64,000 nucleotides of DNA, taken from Closterium sp. Naga37s-1 (Eukaryota; Streptophyta; Zygnematophyceae; Desmidiales; Closteriaceae). Position numbers and translations under genes: made by a program. Positions 13,741 through 25,286 of this stretch are shown piece by piece. Numbering within the stretch: the first letter of the stretch is position 1; each line of letters starts with the position of its first letter. A model generated the notes under the pieces. That model searched no databases. It was not told the DNA's origin and saw only the letters and a list, made by a program, of their open reading frames with translations. The stretch is from positions 1,251,001-1,315,000 of the forward strand of contig CANJKZ010001148.1 in the NCBI GenBank assembly GCA_947471745.1, in the 5' to 3' direction.

Positions 13741-13806
13741 CCAATGGACCGGTTGGACCAACTGACGTGTTGGTCCAATGGACCGCTTGGATCAACTGGC
13801 CTGTTG
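13671..13806 (+). repeat. 68-bp (two-monomer) tandem duplication
   Basis: The segment beginning GCCCAATGGACCGGTT at 13,671 repeats exactly at 13,739, an offset of 68 bp or 2 x 34. It includes the uncommon GGACCGCTTGGATCAACTGG variant in both copies. The matching upstream unit has this pair once (around 11,705-11,772). The duplication therefore arose after the ~1.9-kb unit was copied. Confidence 0.9.
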
Positions 13807-14300
13807 GTCCTTTGGACCGGTTTGACAAACTGACCTGTTTTCCCAGTGGACCAGTGGACCAACTGGAATGTTGTCCTAGTGGACCGGTTTACCAATAGGC
13901 ATGTTGGTCCAGTGGACCAGTTGGACCAACTGCCTTGTTGGTCCAATAGACCGGATGGACCAACTGGCTTGTTGGTCCAATGGACCGGTTGGACCAACTA
14001 GCCTGTTGGTCCTATGGACCGGTTAGACAAACTCGCCTGTTGACCGAATGGACCAATTGGACCAACTGGCATGTTGGTCCTATGGACCAGTTGGACCGAC
14101 TGGCCTGTTGGTCCTATGGACCAGTTGGACCAACTGGCCTGTTGGTCCTGTGGACCGGTTGGACCAACAGGCCTGTTGGCCGAATGGACCGGTTAAACCA
14201 ACTGGCCTATTGGTCCTATGGACCGGTTGGACCAACAGGCCTGTTGGTCCTGTGGACCGGTTGGACCGACTGCCCTCTTCCTTAAGTGGACCGGTTGGAC
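13806..14300 (+). repeat. Diverged patch of the satellite
   Basis: Monomers here depart most from consensus and from 34-bp phase, for example CCCAGTGGACCAGTGGACC, GTTGTCCTAGTGGACCGG and CTCTTCCTTAAGTGGACC. The tail CCAGTGG or CTGTGG replaces CCTATGG in several copies. CTGTGG tails then stay common up to about 18.8 kb, so this patch marks a change of sub-family within block A. Confidence 0.6.
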
Positions 14301-17300
14301 CGACAGGCCTGTTGTCCTATGGACCGGTTGGACAAACTAGCATGTTGGTCCTATGGACTGGTTGGACCAACTGGCCTGTTGGCCGAATGTATCGGTTGGA
14401 CCAACTGGCCTGTTGGTCCAATGGACCGAATGGACCAACTGGCGTGTTGATCCAATGGACCGGTTGGACCAACTGGCCTGTTGGTCCAATGGACCGGTTG
14501 GATCGCCTGGCCTGTTGATCCTGTGGGCACGTTGGACCAACTGGCCTGTTGATCTTATGGACCGGTTGGACCACCTGGCCTGTTGGTCCTATGGACCGGA
14601 TGGACCAACTGACTTGTTGGTCTTATGGACAGGTTGGACCAACTGGCCTGTTGGTCGTATGGACCGGTTGGACCAACTGACCTGTTGGTCCTATGGACCG
14701 GTCAGACCAAAGGCCTGTTGGTCCTATGGGCCGGTTGGACCACTTGGCCTGTTGGTCCTATGGATCGGTTGGTCCAATGGACTGGTTGGACCAACTGACG
14801 TGTTTGTCCAATGGACCGGTGGGACCATTTTGTCAGTTGACCAAATGAACCGGTCCATTGGACCAACTGACGTGTTGGTCTTATGGACCGGTTGGACAAA
14901 CTGACGTTGTTGGTCCTATGGACAGGTTGGACCAACTGGCCTGTTGGTCCAATGGACCGGTTCGACCAACTGGCCTGTTGGTCCTGTGGACCGGTTGGAC
15001 CAACAGGTATGTTTGTCCTCTCAACTGGTTGGACCAACTGGCCTGTTGGTCCTATGGAACGGTTGGACCAGCTGGCCTGTTGGTCCTGTGGACCGGTTGG
15101 ACCAACAGGCCTGTTGGTCCTATAGACCGGTTGGACCAGCTGGCCTGTTGGTCTTGTGGACCAGTTACACCAACAGGCCTGTTGGCCGAATGGACCAGTT
15201 AGATCAACTGGCCTATTGGTCCTATTGACCAGTTGGACCACCAGGCCTGTTGGTCCTGTGGACCGGTTGGACCAACTGGCCTGTTGGTCGAATGGACCGG
15301 TTGGACCAATAGGCCTGTTGTCCTATGGTCCAGTTGGACCAACTGGCCTGTTGGTCCTATGGACCGGTTGGACCAACTGGCCTGTTGGTCCTATGGAACG
15401 ATTGGACCGACTGGCATGTTGGTCATATGGACCGGTTGGACCAACTGACGTGTTGGTCCTATGGACCAGTTGGACCAAAGGCCTGTTGGTCCTATAGACC
15501 GGTTGGACCAGCTGGCCTGTTGGTCTTGTGGACCGGTTGGACCAACAGGCCTGTTGGTCGAATGGACCGGTTAGATCAACTTGCCAATTGGTCCTATGGA
15601 CCAGTCGGACCAAAGGCCTGTTGGTCCTGTGGGCCGGTTGGACCACCTGGCCTGTTGGTCCTATGGACCGGTTGGTCGAATGGACCGGTTGCACCAACTG
15701 GCCTGTTGGTCCTATGGAGCGGTTGGACCAACGGACGTGTTTGTCCTATGGACGGGTCGGACCATTTTGCCTGTTGGCCGAATGAACCGGTCCATTGGAC
15801 CAAATGACGTGTTGGTCCAACGGACCGGTTGGACAAACTGACGTTGTTGGTCCTATGGACGGGTTGGACCAATTGGCCTGTTGGTCCAATGGACGGGTTG
15901 GACCAACTGGCCTGTTGGTCCTGTGGACCGGTTGGACCAACAAGTATGTTTGTCCTATCGACTGGTTGGACCAACTGGCCTGTTGGTCCTATGGAAGGGT
16001 TGGACCAACTGGCCTGTTGGCCAAATCGACCGGTTGGACCAACTGGCCTGTTGGTCCTATAGACAGGTTGGACCAACTGGCCTGTTAGCCGAATGGACCA
16101 GTTAAGCAAACTGGCATGTTGGTCCTATGGACCGGTTGGACCGAGTGTCCTGTTGGTCCTATGGACCGGTTGGACCAGCTGACGTGTTGGTCCTATGGAC
16201 CGGTTGGACCAGCTGGCCTATTGGCCGAATGGACCGGTTGGACCAACTAACCTGTTGGTCCTATGGACTGGATGGACCAAATGGCCTGTTACCGAATGGA
16301 TCGGTTGGACCAACTAGATTGTTGGTCCAATGGACCAGTTGGACCAACTGGCCTGTTGGTCCTATGGTCCAGTTGGACCAACTGGCCTTTTGGTCCTATG
16401 GACCGGTTGGACGAACTGGCCTGTTGGTCCTATGGACCGGTTGGACCAACTGGCCTGTTGGTCGAATGGATCGGTTGGACCAAACGGCCTGCTGGTCAAA
16501 TGGACCGGCTGGACCAACAGGCCTATTGATCCGATGGACCGGTTGGACCAACTGGCCTGTTGGTCCTATGGACCAGTTGGATCAACTGGCCTGTTTATCC
16601 AATGGACCCGTTGGATCAACCGGCCTGTTGATCCTATGGACCGGTTGGACCATTTGGCCTATTGGTCCTACGGACCGGTTGGACCAACTGACCTGTTGGT
16701 CCTATGGCCCGGTTGGACCAACTGGCCAGTTGGTCCTATGGACCGGTCGGACCAAAGGCCTGTTGGTCCTATGGACCGGTTGGACCACCTGGCGTGTTGG
16801 TCCTATGGTTCGGTTGGTCCAATGGACCGGTTGGACCAAGTGGCGTGTTGGTCCTATGGAGCGGTTGGACCAACTGACGTGTTTGTCCTATGGACCAGTT
16901 GGACCATTTTGCCTGTTGGCCAAATGAACCGGTCTATTGGACCAACTGACATGTTGGTCCAATGGACCGGTTGGACAAACTGACGTTGTTGGTCTTGTAG
17001 ACGGGTTGGACCAATTGGCCTATTAACCAAATGGACTGGTTCGACAAACTGGCCTGCTGGTCCTGTGGACCGATTGGACCAATAGGTATATTGGTCCTAT
17101 CGACTGGTTGGACCAACTGGCATGTTGGTCCTATGGAACGTTTGGAGAAACTGGCATGTTGGCCAAATGGACCGGTTGCTCCAACTGGCCTTTTGGTCCT
17201 ATAGACTGGTTGGACCAACTGGCCTGTTGGTCCTGTGGACCGGGTGGACCAACAGGCCTGTTGGCCGAATGGACCGGTTCGACCAACTGGCCTATTGGTC

Positions 17301-17359
17301 CTATGGACCTGTTGGACCAACAGGCATGTTGGTCCTGTGGACCGGTTGGACCAACTGGC

Positions 17360-17700
17360 CTGTTGGCCGAATGGACCAGTTGGACCAACTGCCCTGTTGC
17401 TCCAGTGGACCGGTTGGACCAACTGGCATGTTGGTCCTATGGACAAGTTGGACCAACTGGACTGTTGATCCTATGGACCGGTTGGACCGACTGGCATGTT
17501 AGCCGAATGGACCGGTTGGACCAACTGGCCTGTTGGTCCTATGGACCGGATGGACCAACTAGCTAGTTGTTCCTATGGATCGGTTGAACCAACTGGCCTG
17601 TTGGCCGAATGGACCGGTTGGACCAACAGGCCTGTTGGTCCAATGGACCGGTTTGATCAATTGGCCTGTTGATCGAATGGACCCGTTGGACCAACTGGCC
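17360..17700 (+). repeat. Uninterrupted paralogue of the 18.8-kb retroelement insertion site
   Basis: This stretch matches the left flank of the minus-strand copia element (CCCTGTTGCTCCAGTGGACC then AACTGGCATGTTGGTCC). It continues directly into sequence matching the element's right flank (TATGGAC..., GGACTGTTGATC, TTAGCCGAATGG, CGGATGGACCAACT). The target motif GGTCC lies at 17,433-17,437 and is present once. It is a filled-versus-empty pair inside the same array, and it shows that the flanks at 18,797 and 26,340 were once contiguous. Confidence 0.85.
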
Positions 17701-18797
17701 TGTTGATCCTATTGACTGGTTGGACCAACTGGCCTGTTGGTCCTATGGACCGGTTGGACCGACTGACCTTTTGGTCCTATGGACCGGTTGGACCAACTGG
17801 CCTGTTGGTCCTATGGACCGGTTGGACCAACCTACCTGTTGGCCGAATGGACCGGTTGGACCAAATTGCCTGTTGGTCCAATGGACCGGCTGGACCAACT
17901 GTCCTGTTGATCCAATGGACCAGTTGGACCAACTTGCCTGTTGGCCAAATGGACCAGTTGGACCAACTAGCCTGTTGGTCCTACAGACCGGTTGGACCAA
18001 CTGGCCTATTGGTCCTGTGAACCAGTTGGACCAGCAGGCCTGTTGGCTGAATGGACCGGTTAGACCAAGTGGCCCATTGGTCCTATGGACCGGTTGGACC
18101 AATAGGCCTGTTGGTCCTGTGGACCGGTTGGACCAACTGGCCTGCTGGCCAAATGGACCGGTTGGACCAACTGCCCTCTTGCTCCTGTGGACCGGTTGGA
18201 CCAACTGGCATGTTTGTCCTATGGATCGGTTGGACCAACTGGCCTGTTGGCCCTATGGAATAGTTGGACCACCTGGCATTTTGGTCCTATAGACCAGTTG
18301 GACCAACTGACGTGTTGGTCCTATGGACCAGTTGGACCGAGTGGCATGTTGGTCCTATGGACCGGTTGGACCAACAGACGTGTTGGCCGAATGGACCGGT
18401 TGGACCAACTGGCTTGTTGGTCCAATGGACTGGCTGGACCAACTGGCTTGTTGATCCAATGGACCGGTTGGACCAACTGGCCTGTTAATCCTATGGAACG
18501 GTTGGATCAACTGGCCTGTTGATCCAATGGACCGGTTGGACCAACTGTCATGTTGATCCTATGGACCGGTTGGACCAACTGGCCTGTTGGTCCAGTGAAC
18601 CGGTTGGACCAACAGGCCTGTTGGCCGAATGGACCGGTTAGACCAACTGGCCTATTGGTCCTATGGACCGGTTGGACCAACAGGGCTGTTGGTCCTGTGG
18701 ATCGGTTTGACGAACTGGCCTGTTGGCCGAATGGACCGGTTGGACCAACTGCCCTGTTGCTCCAGTGGACCGGTTGGACCAACTGGCATGTTGGTCC

Positions 18798-19838
18798 TGC
18801 GGAGATAACTTTAGCAACGGGAGCTAGGTTGCGGGCTACGCACGGGTGCTTGTGTGATCTCCGCGTTCCTTAGTCGTTTGCTTGTGTGTTCTCTGCTTGC
18901 ACATTCACGGGGAGATTTTGCAAGAGTTTCACTAGCAAGGATTGACAACAATGGTTACAACAACATTGGCAACACAGACTACATCAGAGCTAGCTAGGCT
19001 GCTTGTCGACCTCCAGCGCAGCACGGTCGACCGCGCTCCAGTGCAGCAGCGCTCGCACCGATCCAGCGTTGCAGAGTAGCGGTGCGCCAACGTTGCAAGT
19101 CCATGGCATGCCAACGCTGCAGCAAGTCGGCTGCACAGCGTTGCACCCGCAGGACAACGGTGCACCTGCTTCGCAGGTGCGCGCAGCTGGTTGGTGCATT
19201 CTTCCTTGTCACGTGCACAGCGCATACGCCTGGCAGATTCCACGCCAGCAACTGCGCTCTCCAGCCACGTCGACCTCGGGATGCCACCCCCAAGGTCGGC
19301 CTCGCAGACTCCACCCCGGCGACACTCGCGCACGTCGCCCAGGTATCCCGGTCGACTGGACAACCACGCCTGGTCGACCAGCGCAGTCCGTAGCCGGCCA
19401 CACACATGCCCGGCGTCCCCAGTCCGGCGTCCAGACGCCCAAGTCGCCGTCTGAGCTCCCAGGTCGGCGTCCAGACGCCCAGAACGCCTAGTAGACGTCC
19501 AGGGCGGAGCCCAGCCTCCCAGGACGCCGACCAGACGCCCAGGTCGGCGTCCCAGGCTCCTAGGACGCCGTGCAGACGCCTAGGTCGGCGTCCGGCCTTC
19601 CAGGACGCCGTGCGGACGCCCAGGTCGGCGTCTGGCCTTCCAGGACGCCAACCAGGCGTCCAGGACGCCGACCAAGCGTCCAGGACGGCGTCCTTCTGCC
19701 CGGCGCCCTCCAGCCAGGCGCCTTCCAGCCCGGCGCCCTTGAAGTGGCCCCCGTAGGTCGGCTGCAACCCCCGCACATCCGACCACAAGGTCGGCTCCGC
19801 CCAAGCGAGGACGGGGCCAAACAACACTCCCGTTGACA
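18798..19838 (-). repeat. 3' LTR of the minus-strand copia element
   Basis: 1,041 bp, starting TGCGGAGATAACTTTAGC on the plus strand and ending AACACTCCCGTTGACA. It is the partner of 25,287-26,339. Open frames crossing it on both strands, including a 319-codon antisense one, are LTR composition and not genes. It contains an internal GC-rich tandem array (19,385-19,745). Confidence 0.96.
19385..19745. repeat. GC-rich short tandem repeats inside the LTR
   Basis: Imperfect repeats of about 19-20 bp built on CCAGACGCCCAGGTCGGCGT and CCAGGACGCCGACCAG. GACGCC and GGCGTC alternate, so the tract is rich in short inverted repeats. The same tract is in the other LTR at about 25,880-26,230. It makes up about a third of each LTR and may hold regulatory sites, but nothing in the sequence proves that. 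Confidence 0.8.
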
Positions 19839-19849
19839 CTCCCTTGCCG
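19839..19849 (-). other. Polypurine tract candidate
   Basis: On the minus strand CGGCAAGGGAG lies directly against the 3' LTR, in the position where plus-strand DNA synthesis is primed in LTR retroelements. It is short and not purely purine, so the call rests mainly on position. Confidence 0.45.
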
Positions 19850-20049
19850 CGTTCACGCTTGGGCCCTCTGCCCACACGGCAGTACAGTTCCGAGAATAGC
19901 CCGTCGGCGTGCACCCAACACACAGCACGCCGGTCACCGCACCAGCCATGCAAGAGGGCATGGCACCTACTGCTGCACGTCGTTCTCGCCGTCGCCCACG
20001 TCGGCCAAGCGCACCTGGCCGATTGCGACGGAGCACCGGTTGAAGGCCG

Positions 20050-23000
20050 GATAGTGCAGCGCCTTCGTCAGGAAGTCGGCCGGCTACTCAGCGGTCGGGA
20101 TGTACTTCAGCGAGAACTTCCCGCGCTTCACCATGTGTTGCAGCCAGGCCTGTCGCCGCGCCATGTGCTTGAGGTTGCCCGTCAACCCCATGCCCTCAGC
20201 GACTGTGATGGCCGAATTGTTGTCCACTCGCAGGACTGTCGGCTTCCCGGCGTCCAGCTGCCGGAACTCTGCAAGGAGGAAACGAAGTCGGCGTCCCTCC
20301 TTGCCGGCTTCGGTGGCCGCCACGTACTCCGACTCGGTCGATGACAACGTCGCGCACTTGATGCGCTGGCTCGACCAGGAGACTGCGGACCCTCCGTAGA
20401 CGAACACATAGCCGCCTGTGCTCGTCCGGCTCTGCTTGTCACCGGCGTCGTCGGCGTCCACGTAGCCGACCAGCTCCAGCGACTCAGGTCCACCGCCGAA
20501 CTCCAGGGCGGTGTCACGTGTGTTGGCGAGGTAGGCGAGGCAGCGGTCGACCTCGCGCCAGTGCTGGTCGCTCCTCATCGTGAGGCCGCTCCCCAGCTTG
20601 CTGCAGGCGAAGGCGACGTCCGGCCTCGTCGTTGTCGCTGCAAACTGCAGCGAGCCGACCTTCTGCCGGTACTCCTCCTCCTGGCGCTCCTGCGCCTCGT
20701 CGTTGTCGCTGCAAACTGCAGCGAGCCGACCTTCTGCCGGTACTCCTCCTCCTGGCGCTCCTGCGCCTCGTCGTCGAAGGTGAGCTCGGCGTAGGCGTCG
20801 ACCGAGACCGGCGTCTTCGGAGTGCGCCCGGTCTGCTCTTCGTCGATGAAGCGCCTACGCAGCTTGTCGGTGTAGCCGTGCTGGTGCAGCCACAGCTTCC
20901 CCGCCGACCTGTCGCAGACGATCTCCAGCCCGAGGTACTTCTGCACCGGCGAGATCTCCCGCAGCTCGAAGGCGGCTTCCAGCAGCGCCTTCAGCTCCTT
21001 CAGCATCGCGGCGCTGCTGCTGGCGGCGAGCAGGTCGTCGACGTAGACCAGCACCAAGCAGGCCACTCCGTCGACGCCGGCCTTGAAGTACAGAGCCTCG
21101 TCGACCTGGCTCTTCTTCCACCCGGCGCCGACCAGCATGTCGTTGAGCGCCAAGTACCACAGCAGCGGCGACTGCTTCAGGCCATACAGGCTCTTCAGCA
21201 GCTTGCACACCCGGCCGGTTCCGTCGTTGAAGTAGTCTTGCTGGGACATGTACAGCACCCGGTCGAGCTTGCTCTGCAGGAAGGCGTTCTTCATGTCGAG
21301 CTGCATCAGGTTGAGGTTGAGGACGGCGACGATGCTGAGGAAGATCCTCAGCGTGACGTAGCTGTCCACTGGCGCGAACGTCTCGTCGTAGTCGGCGCCG
21401 TACACCTGGGTGAAGCCCTTCACGACCAACCTCGCCTTCTCGCGCTCGACGGTGTCGTCGACGTGGTACTTCGTCGTCAGCACCTACCGATTCTTCATGA
21501 TGTTCACTCCCGGCGGGCGTTCGACCAGCTCCCACGTGCCCATGTTGATGAGGCTGCGGATCTCCTCTTCCATGGCGGCCTTCACCGCCGGGCCCTTCCA
21601 GCTTGCCAACGCCTCCTTCACCGTCATCGTCGAGATGTCCCAATGGTGCTCGGGGTAGGCCTGCATGTCGGGATCGAGCTCCGGAAACTCCTCATCCTCC
21701 TCGGCGTCGTCGTACATCAGGTCATCACCGTCCACGTCGTACACCGTGGTGAAGGCAGCGGGGACGAAGAAGTTAGGCGGCCTCCGAAGTCGGCCGGTAC
21801 GTCGTGGTGCCGGCTGAACCTCCTCGGCGTCCGCTTCATCGTCGCCGTCGTCGCTGTCCTCGGCATCCTGCTGCACCTCAGTTGGCGTCCCAGCCGACTT
21901 CTCCCCTGTGGTCGGCTCCCCTGCTGACTGCCCGGTCGTTGACTGCTCCGTGGTCGGCGTCGGTGCTGCCTGCTCTCCTGGCGGCTGCTGTTCGGCAGGT
22001 GCCTCATTCGTCGGCTTCACCAAAGTCGGCTGCACCACCTGCTGCCTCCTAGTCGGCGTCCGCTTCGCTCCCACGCCGACTTGCACAGCATCAAGTCGGC
22101 CACCGGCGATGCCTGGGGCCGGCGCCACAGGTGACGCCCCACTGCTCCCCTCATCGCCGGAGGCCAACGTCGGGGTCAGCCCAGGGAAGTCGGCAACAAA
22201 GGAAGGGGCAGGCAATTGGCAGGGAGTGGGGACGACCTCGGCGTCCTCACCAGAAATCTCACCGACCTCGGCGAGCAGAGGCAGCGTCGCCGTCGAGGTG
22301 TCCATTGGCGTGTGAACGGGCATCCGCCCGGACGCCGGCCTGTGCGCCGACCTCCACACCCCCACCGACATGCTCTCATAGAACACCACGTCCGACGTGG
22401 TGACCACCCGCTGGTCGGCGATGTCGAGGAGCTCCCAGCCCTTGCTCTCCTCAGACACGCCGAGGTGAAGGCCCCACCTGGCCTTCGGGTTCAGCTTCCC
22501 ACCACGCTGCTGCTCGGGGACCAAGAACTGCGCCATGCAGCCCCACACCCGCGCCAGCGACAAGTCGGGCTTCTTCCCGGTGAGCAGCTGGTACGACGTC
22601 GTCCCTGGCGGCAGCGCCGACCGCTCAAGGCAGTTGCGGACCCAGACGGCCTGCCGCAGAGCTAGGTGCCACCAGTGGTGCTGCACGCCCATGTGCAGCA
22701 GCATCGTGCGCACCGACTCCACCACCGTCCTCATCTCCCGCTCCGCCATGCCGTTCTGCTGCGGGGTGTACGGGCAGGTCAGGTCGTGAACGATGCCCTT
22801 GCCATTCACAAAGTCGGTGAACTGCTTCCCGAGGAACTCCCCTCCCCGGTCAGAGCGCAGCATCAACACCGGCTTCTTCGTCTGCCTTTCAGCCACAGCC
22901 AGCCACTGCACGAACTCCCGCAACGCATCTGACTTCTTGGCGACCGGCCGCACCCACACGTAGCGGGTCTTGCGGTCCTTCAGCAGCAAGAAGTACAGGC

Positions 23001-23700
23001 TACCATCCTTGGCAGCAACACGAAACGGCCCGCACAGGTCAATGTGCACGACGGCCAGCACTTCGTCGGCGTCGGAGCCTTTGTCGGGGAAGGTGTGTCG
23101 CGCCAGCTTCCCGCCGACGCACGAAACACACGGTAAGTCGGCGCCAGACGCCGACTTGAGGTCCAGCCCGGTGGCGACCTCGTGCTTCGCCGAGCTCCGG
23201 ATGGTGTCCATGCCGACGTGCGCAAGCCTCGCGTGCAGTTTGTCTGGCGTTGCCTTCGTCCCCGAGACGTTCGCCCGCAGGGCAATTACCTCCGTGGTGG
23301 GCGTCGTCTGCTTGGCCGAGCAGGGGCGCAGGTCGGTGCAGAGTACACGCCCGGTGTACGTTGCCCGGCCGAGCACCTCTCCCGCCGCTGAGACGAGGAG
23401 CATCCCGTCGTCGTCCTCTTGCAGCTTCACGCCGTGCTCCTTCAGCTGGCCGGCCAAAAGTAGGTTTGCTCGCACTCCCGGGACGTAGAGCACGTCGGGG
23501 ATGAGCACCTGCTTCCCGGCCTCCCCTTGCAGAGCGACAGTACCGCGGCCCTGAACGTCCTGCAGCGCCCCATTGAAGCCGCGCACGTGCTTGATGGAGC
23601 CGCTCGGCTGCAGGTCGACGAAGGCCTCCTTTGTCCCCATTAGGTGGTGCGAGCAGTCGCTGTCAAGCAGGACCACCGCCGGGTTCGCCTGCACAGCCGC
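20050..23700 (-). pseudogene. pol: copia pol region (PR-IN-RT-RNase H), fossil
   Basis: Reading leftward: an aspartic-protease-like stretch (~23,480-23,670); a gag-pre-integrase zinc-binding region (~23,080-23,220, HARLAHVGMD then CVSC); the integrase core (~22,500-23,060, with HIDLCGPF and SDRGGEFLGKQF); an acidic, Pro/Thr/Glu-rich hinge (~21,700-22,330); reverse transcriptase (~20,790-21,540, with QLDMKNAFLQSKL, YGLKQSPLLWY and the catalytic YVDD box); and RNase H (~20,060-20,500, with GYVDADDAGD, SSTESEYVAATEA and RVDNNSAI). These are family signatures of Ty1/copia polyproteins, which process and integrate the element's cDNA. The region is not fully open and is treated as a fossil. Long antisense frames opposite it, up to 431 codons, are shadows of its GC-rich codon use. 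Confidence 0.93.
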
Positions 23701-23709
23701 TGCCACCGC

Positions 23710-25191
23710 CTAGAAGTCCTCACCGGCCTCCGGCGCCAGCGAGACGGTCGGCTCCACGACGCCGACCAGCGAGCACGACGCCGCCTTGTCGTCTCGCCCC
23801 TTGCCGCCAGCAGAGGAGTCGGCGTCCTTCGCCGAGGTCGACTTCGTCGACTGCTGCTCCTTGCGCGGCTGGTTTCCTCCTCGACGAGGACGACGACTGC
23901 CAGACCTCCCGCGGCCTCCCTTGGCGTCGTCGTCGTCGGAGTCACTTCGGTCGGGGCACTCGAAGGAGAGGTGGTCGGGGCTGTGGCAGATCCAGCACTC
24001 CCGACGCCGACTTCCTCCTCCTCGACCGCCACCCGTGGCCGACTTCTGCTTGTCGGCGTCCTTCGCCGGCTTCCACCCGCTGCTACTACCTCCGCCAGGC
24101 TGCCCACGCTGCCCCTGTCGGCCTCCTTGCCTCGTCGGGGCGACGAAGTTTGCCTGCGCCAAGAGCTCCTGGGACCGCTCGGTCTCCTGCATCGCCTCGT
24201 CTTGCAGGATGTACGAGGTCAAGTTGTCCTCGTTGAGCGTCACCCTCGTGCTCGGCGCCATTGACAGCCGCTTCAGGAGGTTGTAGCTGCTCGAGAGTCC
24301 CTGCATCACGTGCTTGATGTACGACGCCATCGAGTACTGCGCGCCGGCCATCCTTATGGTGGCGAGAATCCGCCGGGCTCGATTGCAGTAGTCGGTCGCA
24401 TTCTCCTCGTCGCCCATACGGAGGTGCGTCAGCTGCCCCTCAAGCTGGGCGATTAACAAGTCGTCGGTGACCTGGTAAGTCGACTCGATGAAGTGCCACG
24501 CCCGGTGCCCGGCGTCAAGGTACTCCCGGCACCACTTCAAGGCGATCTGCACGCCCGGCGAGCAGCACCGCGAGATGACCGTGAAGGTCAACAGCTGCAC
24601 GGCGCGAAAATCCGCTCGTAAGTCGGCGTGGTGCTCCTCCGGCGTCGCCACTGTCCCTCGGGCGAAGCCAATCAGCCCGGCCATCTCCAACTGGGGCTCG
24701 ATGGCTTCCTTCCAGGTGAGAATGTCCGATCGACCAACGAGTGGCGGGGTGACCAAGATCCTGTCCGGCGTGAACTTGAAGTAGCCGTAACTCGGTGCAA
24801 TCCCGCCCGCCGACATCGGCGACAATCCGCTTCGACGTCCTCCGACGTCGCCCTGCGAGGAGCCTGCAGCCGCCGACGACTGCATCCCTCGCGCCTGAAC
24901 ACCGCCGGCTTCACCAGCGTGTATCACACCTCGTTGCCTCGACGTGCCTCCCGCACTGCTGCCGACCTGGCCTCCACCGGCGTTGACGCCCACGTCGACG
25001 CCGCCGTCGTTGTTCACCGGTCGAGGAGAGGCTGGTCGAGAAGGGGGGTGCTCCGTCGCCCACACGGAGCGGAGTCCTGCCTCGACGACTGCCCAAGGTA
25101 TCGCCCCGTACTCCTGGGCCTCATGGCGTCTCCTTGCAACCTCCAGCTGTGCCTCCAGGGTGTCCATCACCTCGGCGTCACCTACGCGCAC
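23710..25191 (-). pseudogene. gag: copia gag region, fossil
   Basis: Encodes a roughly 490-residue Gag-like capsid precursor. The central part (about residues 150-340) resembles the UBN2/Gag-polypeptide region of plant copia elements, with WKEAIEPQLEMAGLIGFARG and later HVMQGLSSSYNLLKRLS. Near residue 400 lies a single zinc knuckle of CX2CX4HX4C form (CWICHSPDHLSFEC), used for RNA packaging. The stretch after it is rich in Gly, Arg and Ser. It lies next to the 5' LTR and upstream of pol, as expected. It belongs to the element and is not a host gene. Confidence 0.9.
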
Positions 25192-25268
25192 GCTAGTGAC
25201 TGCACGGCTGCCGGCCTACGAACACGGTTGGTGCAAAGTCGGCTAGACTGAACTACGTCGCGGTGTCG

Positions 25269-25286
25269 TCCACGCTCACCGCACCA
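25269..25286 (-). other. Primer-binding site of the minus-strand copia element
   Basis: Directly inside the 5' LTR the minus strand reads TGGTGCGGTGAGCGTGGA. It begins with the TGG that pairs with a tRNA 3' CCA end. It does not match the initiator-Met site (TGGTATCAGAGC) used by the second copia element here, so a different tRNA is implied. I cannot name which one. Confidence 0.6.

Larger units (their letters stand above)
1..18797 (+). repeat. 34-bp satellite array, block A
   Basis: Head-to-tail array of a 34-bp monomer, consensus TGGACCGGTTGGACCAAC followed directly by TGGCCTGTTGGTCCTA. All copies run in the same orientation and no inversion is seen. The second half is the more variable: its tail appears as TCCTAT, TCCAAT, CCGAAT, CCCAAT, CCAAAT or CTCCAAT, and its head as GGCCTG, GACGTG, GGCATG or GCCAAT. 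A minority of monomers are 31-33 bp. The block is a mosaic of larger duplications listed separately. Open frames throughout are a by-product of a stop-free consensus and are not called as genes. The block ends at the GGTCC target duplication (18,793-18,797) of the following retroelement. There is no other gene-like content. Confidence 0.98.

Noticed and set aside
1-18797. CRISPR array, because of ~34-bp direct repeats
   Set aside because: There are no unique spacers, since monomers abut directly. No cas genes are present, and the embedded copia elements with a plant-type primer site show a eukaryotic genome.
18994-19953. 319-codon minus-strand open frame (and its counterpart at 25,483-26,289)
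   Set aside because: It lies almost entirely within the LTR, over the GACGCC/GGCGTC tandem tract, and recurs in the other LTR. It is Arg/Trp/Gly-rich without domain features and is a composition effect.
20632-21927. 431-codon plus-strand open frame opposite the copia pol region
   Set aside because: It is antisense to reverse transcriptase and integrase-hinge coding DNA. It has His/Val/Leu/Gln-rich low-complexity content typical of GC-rich shadow frames and no recognisable domain.
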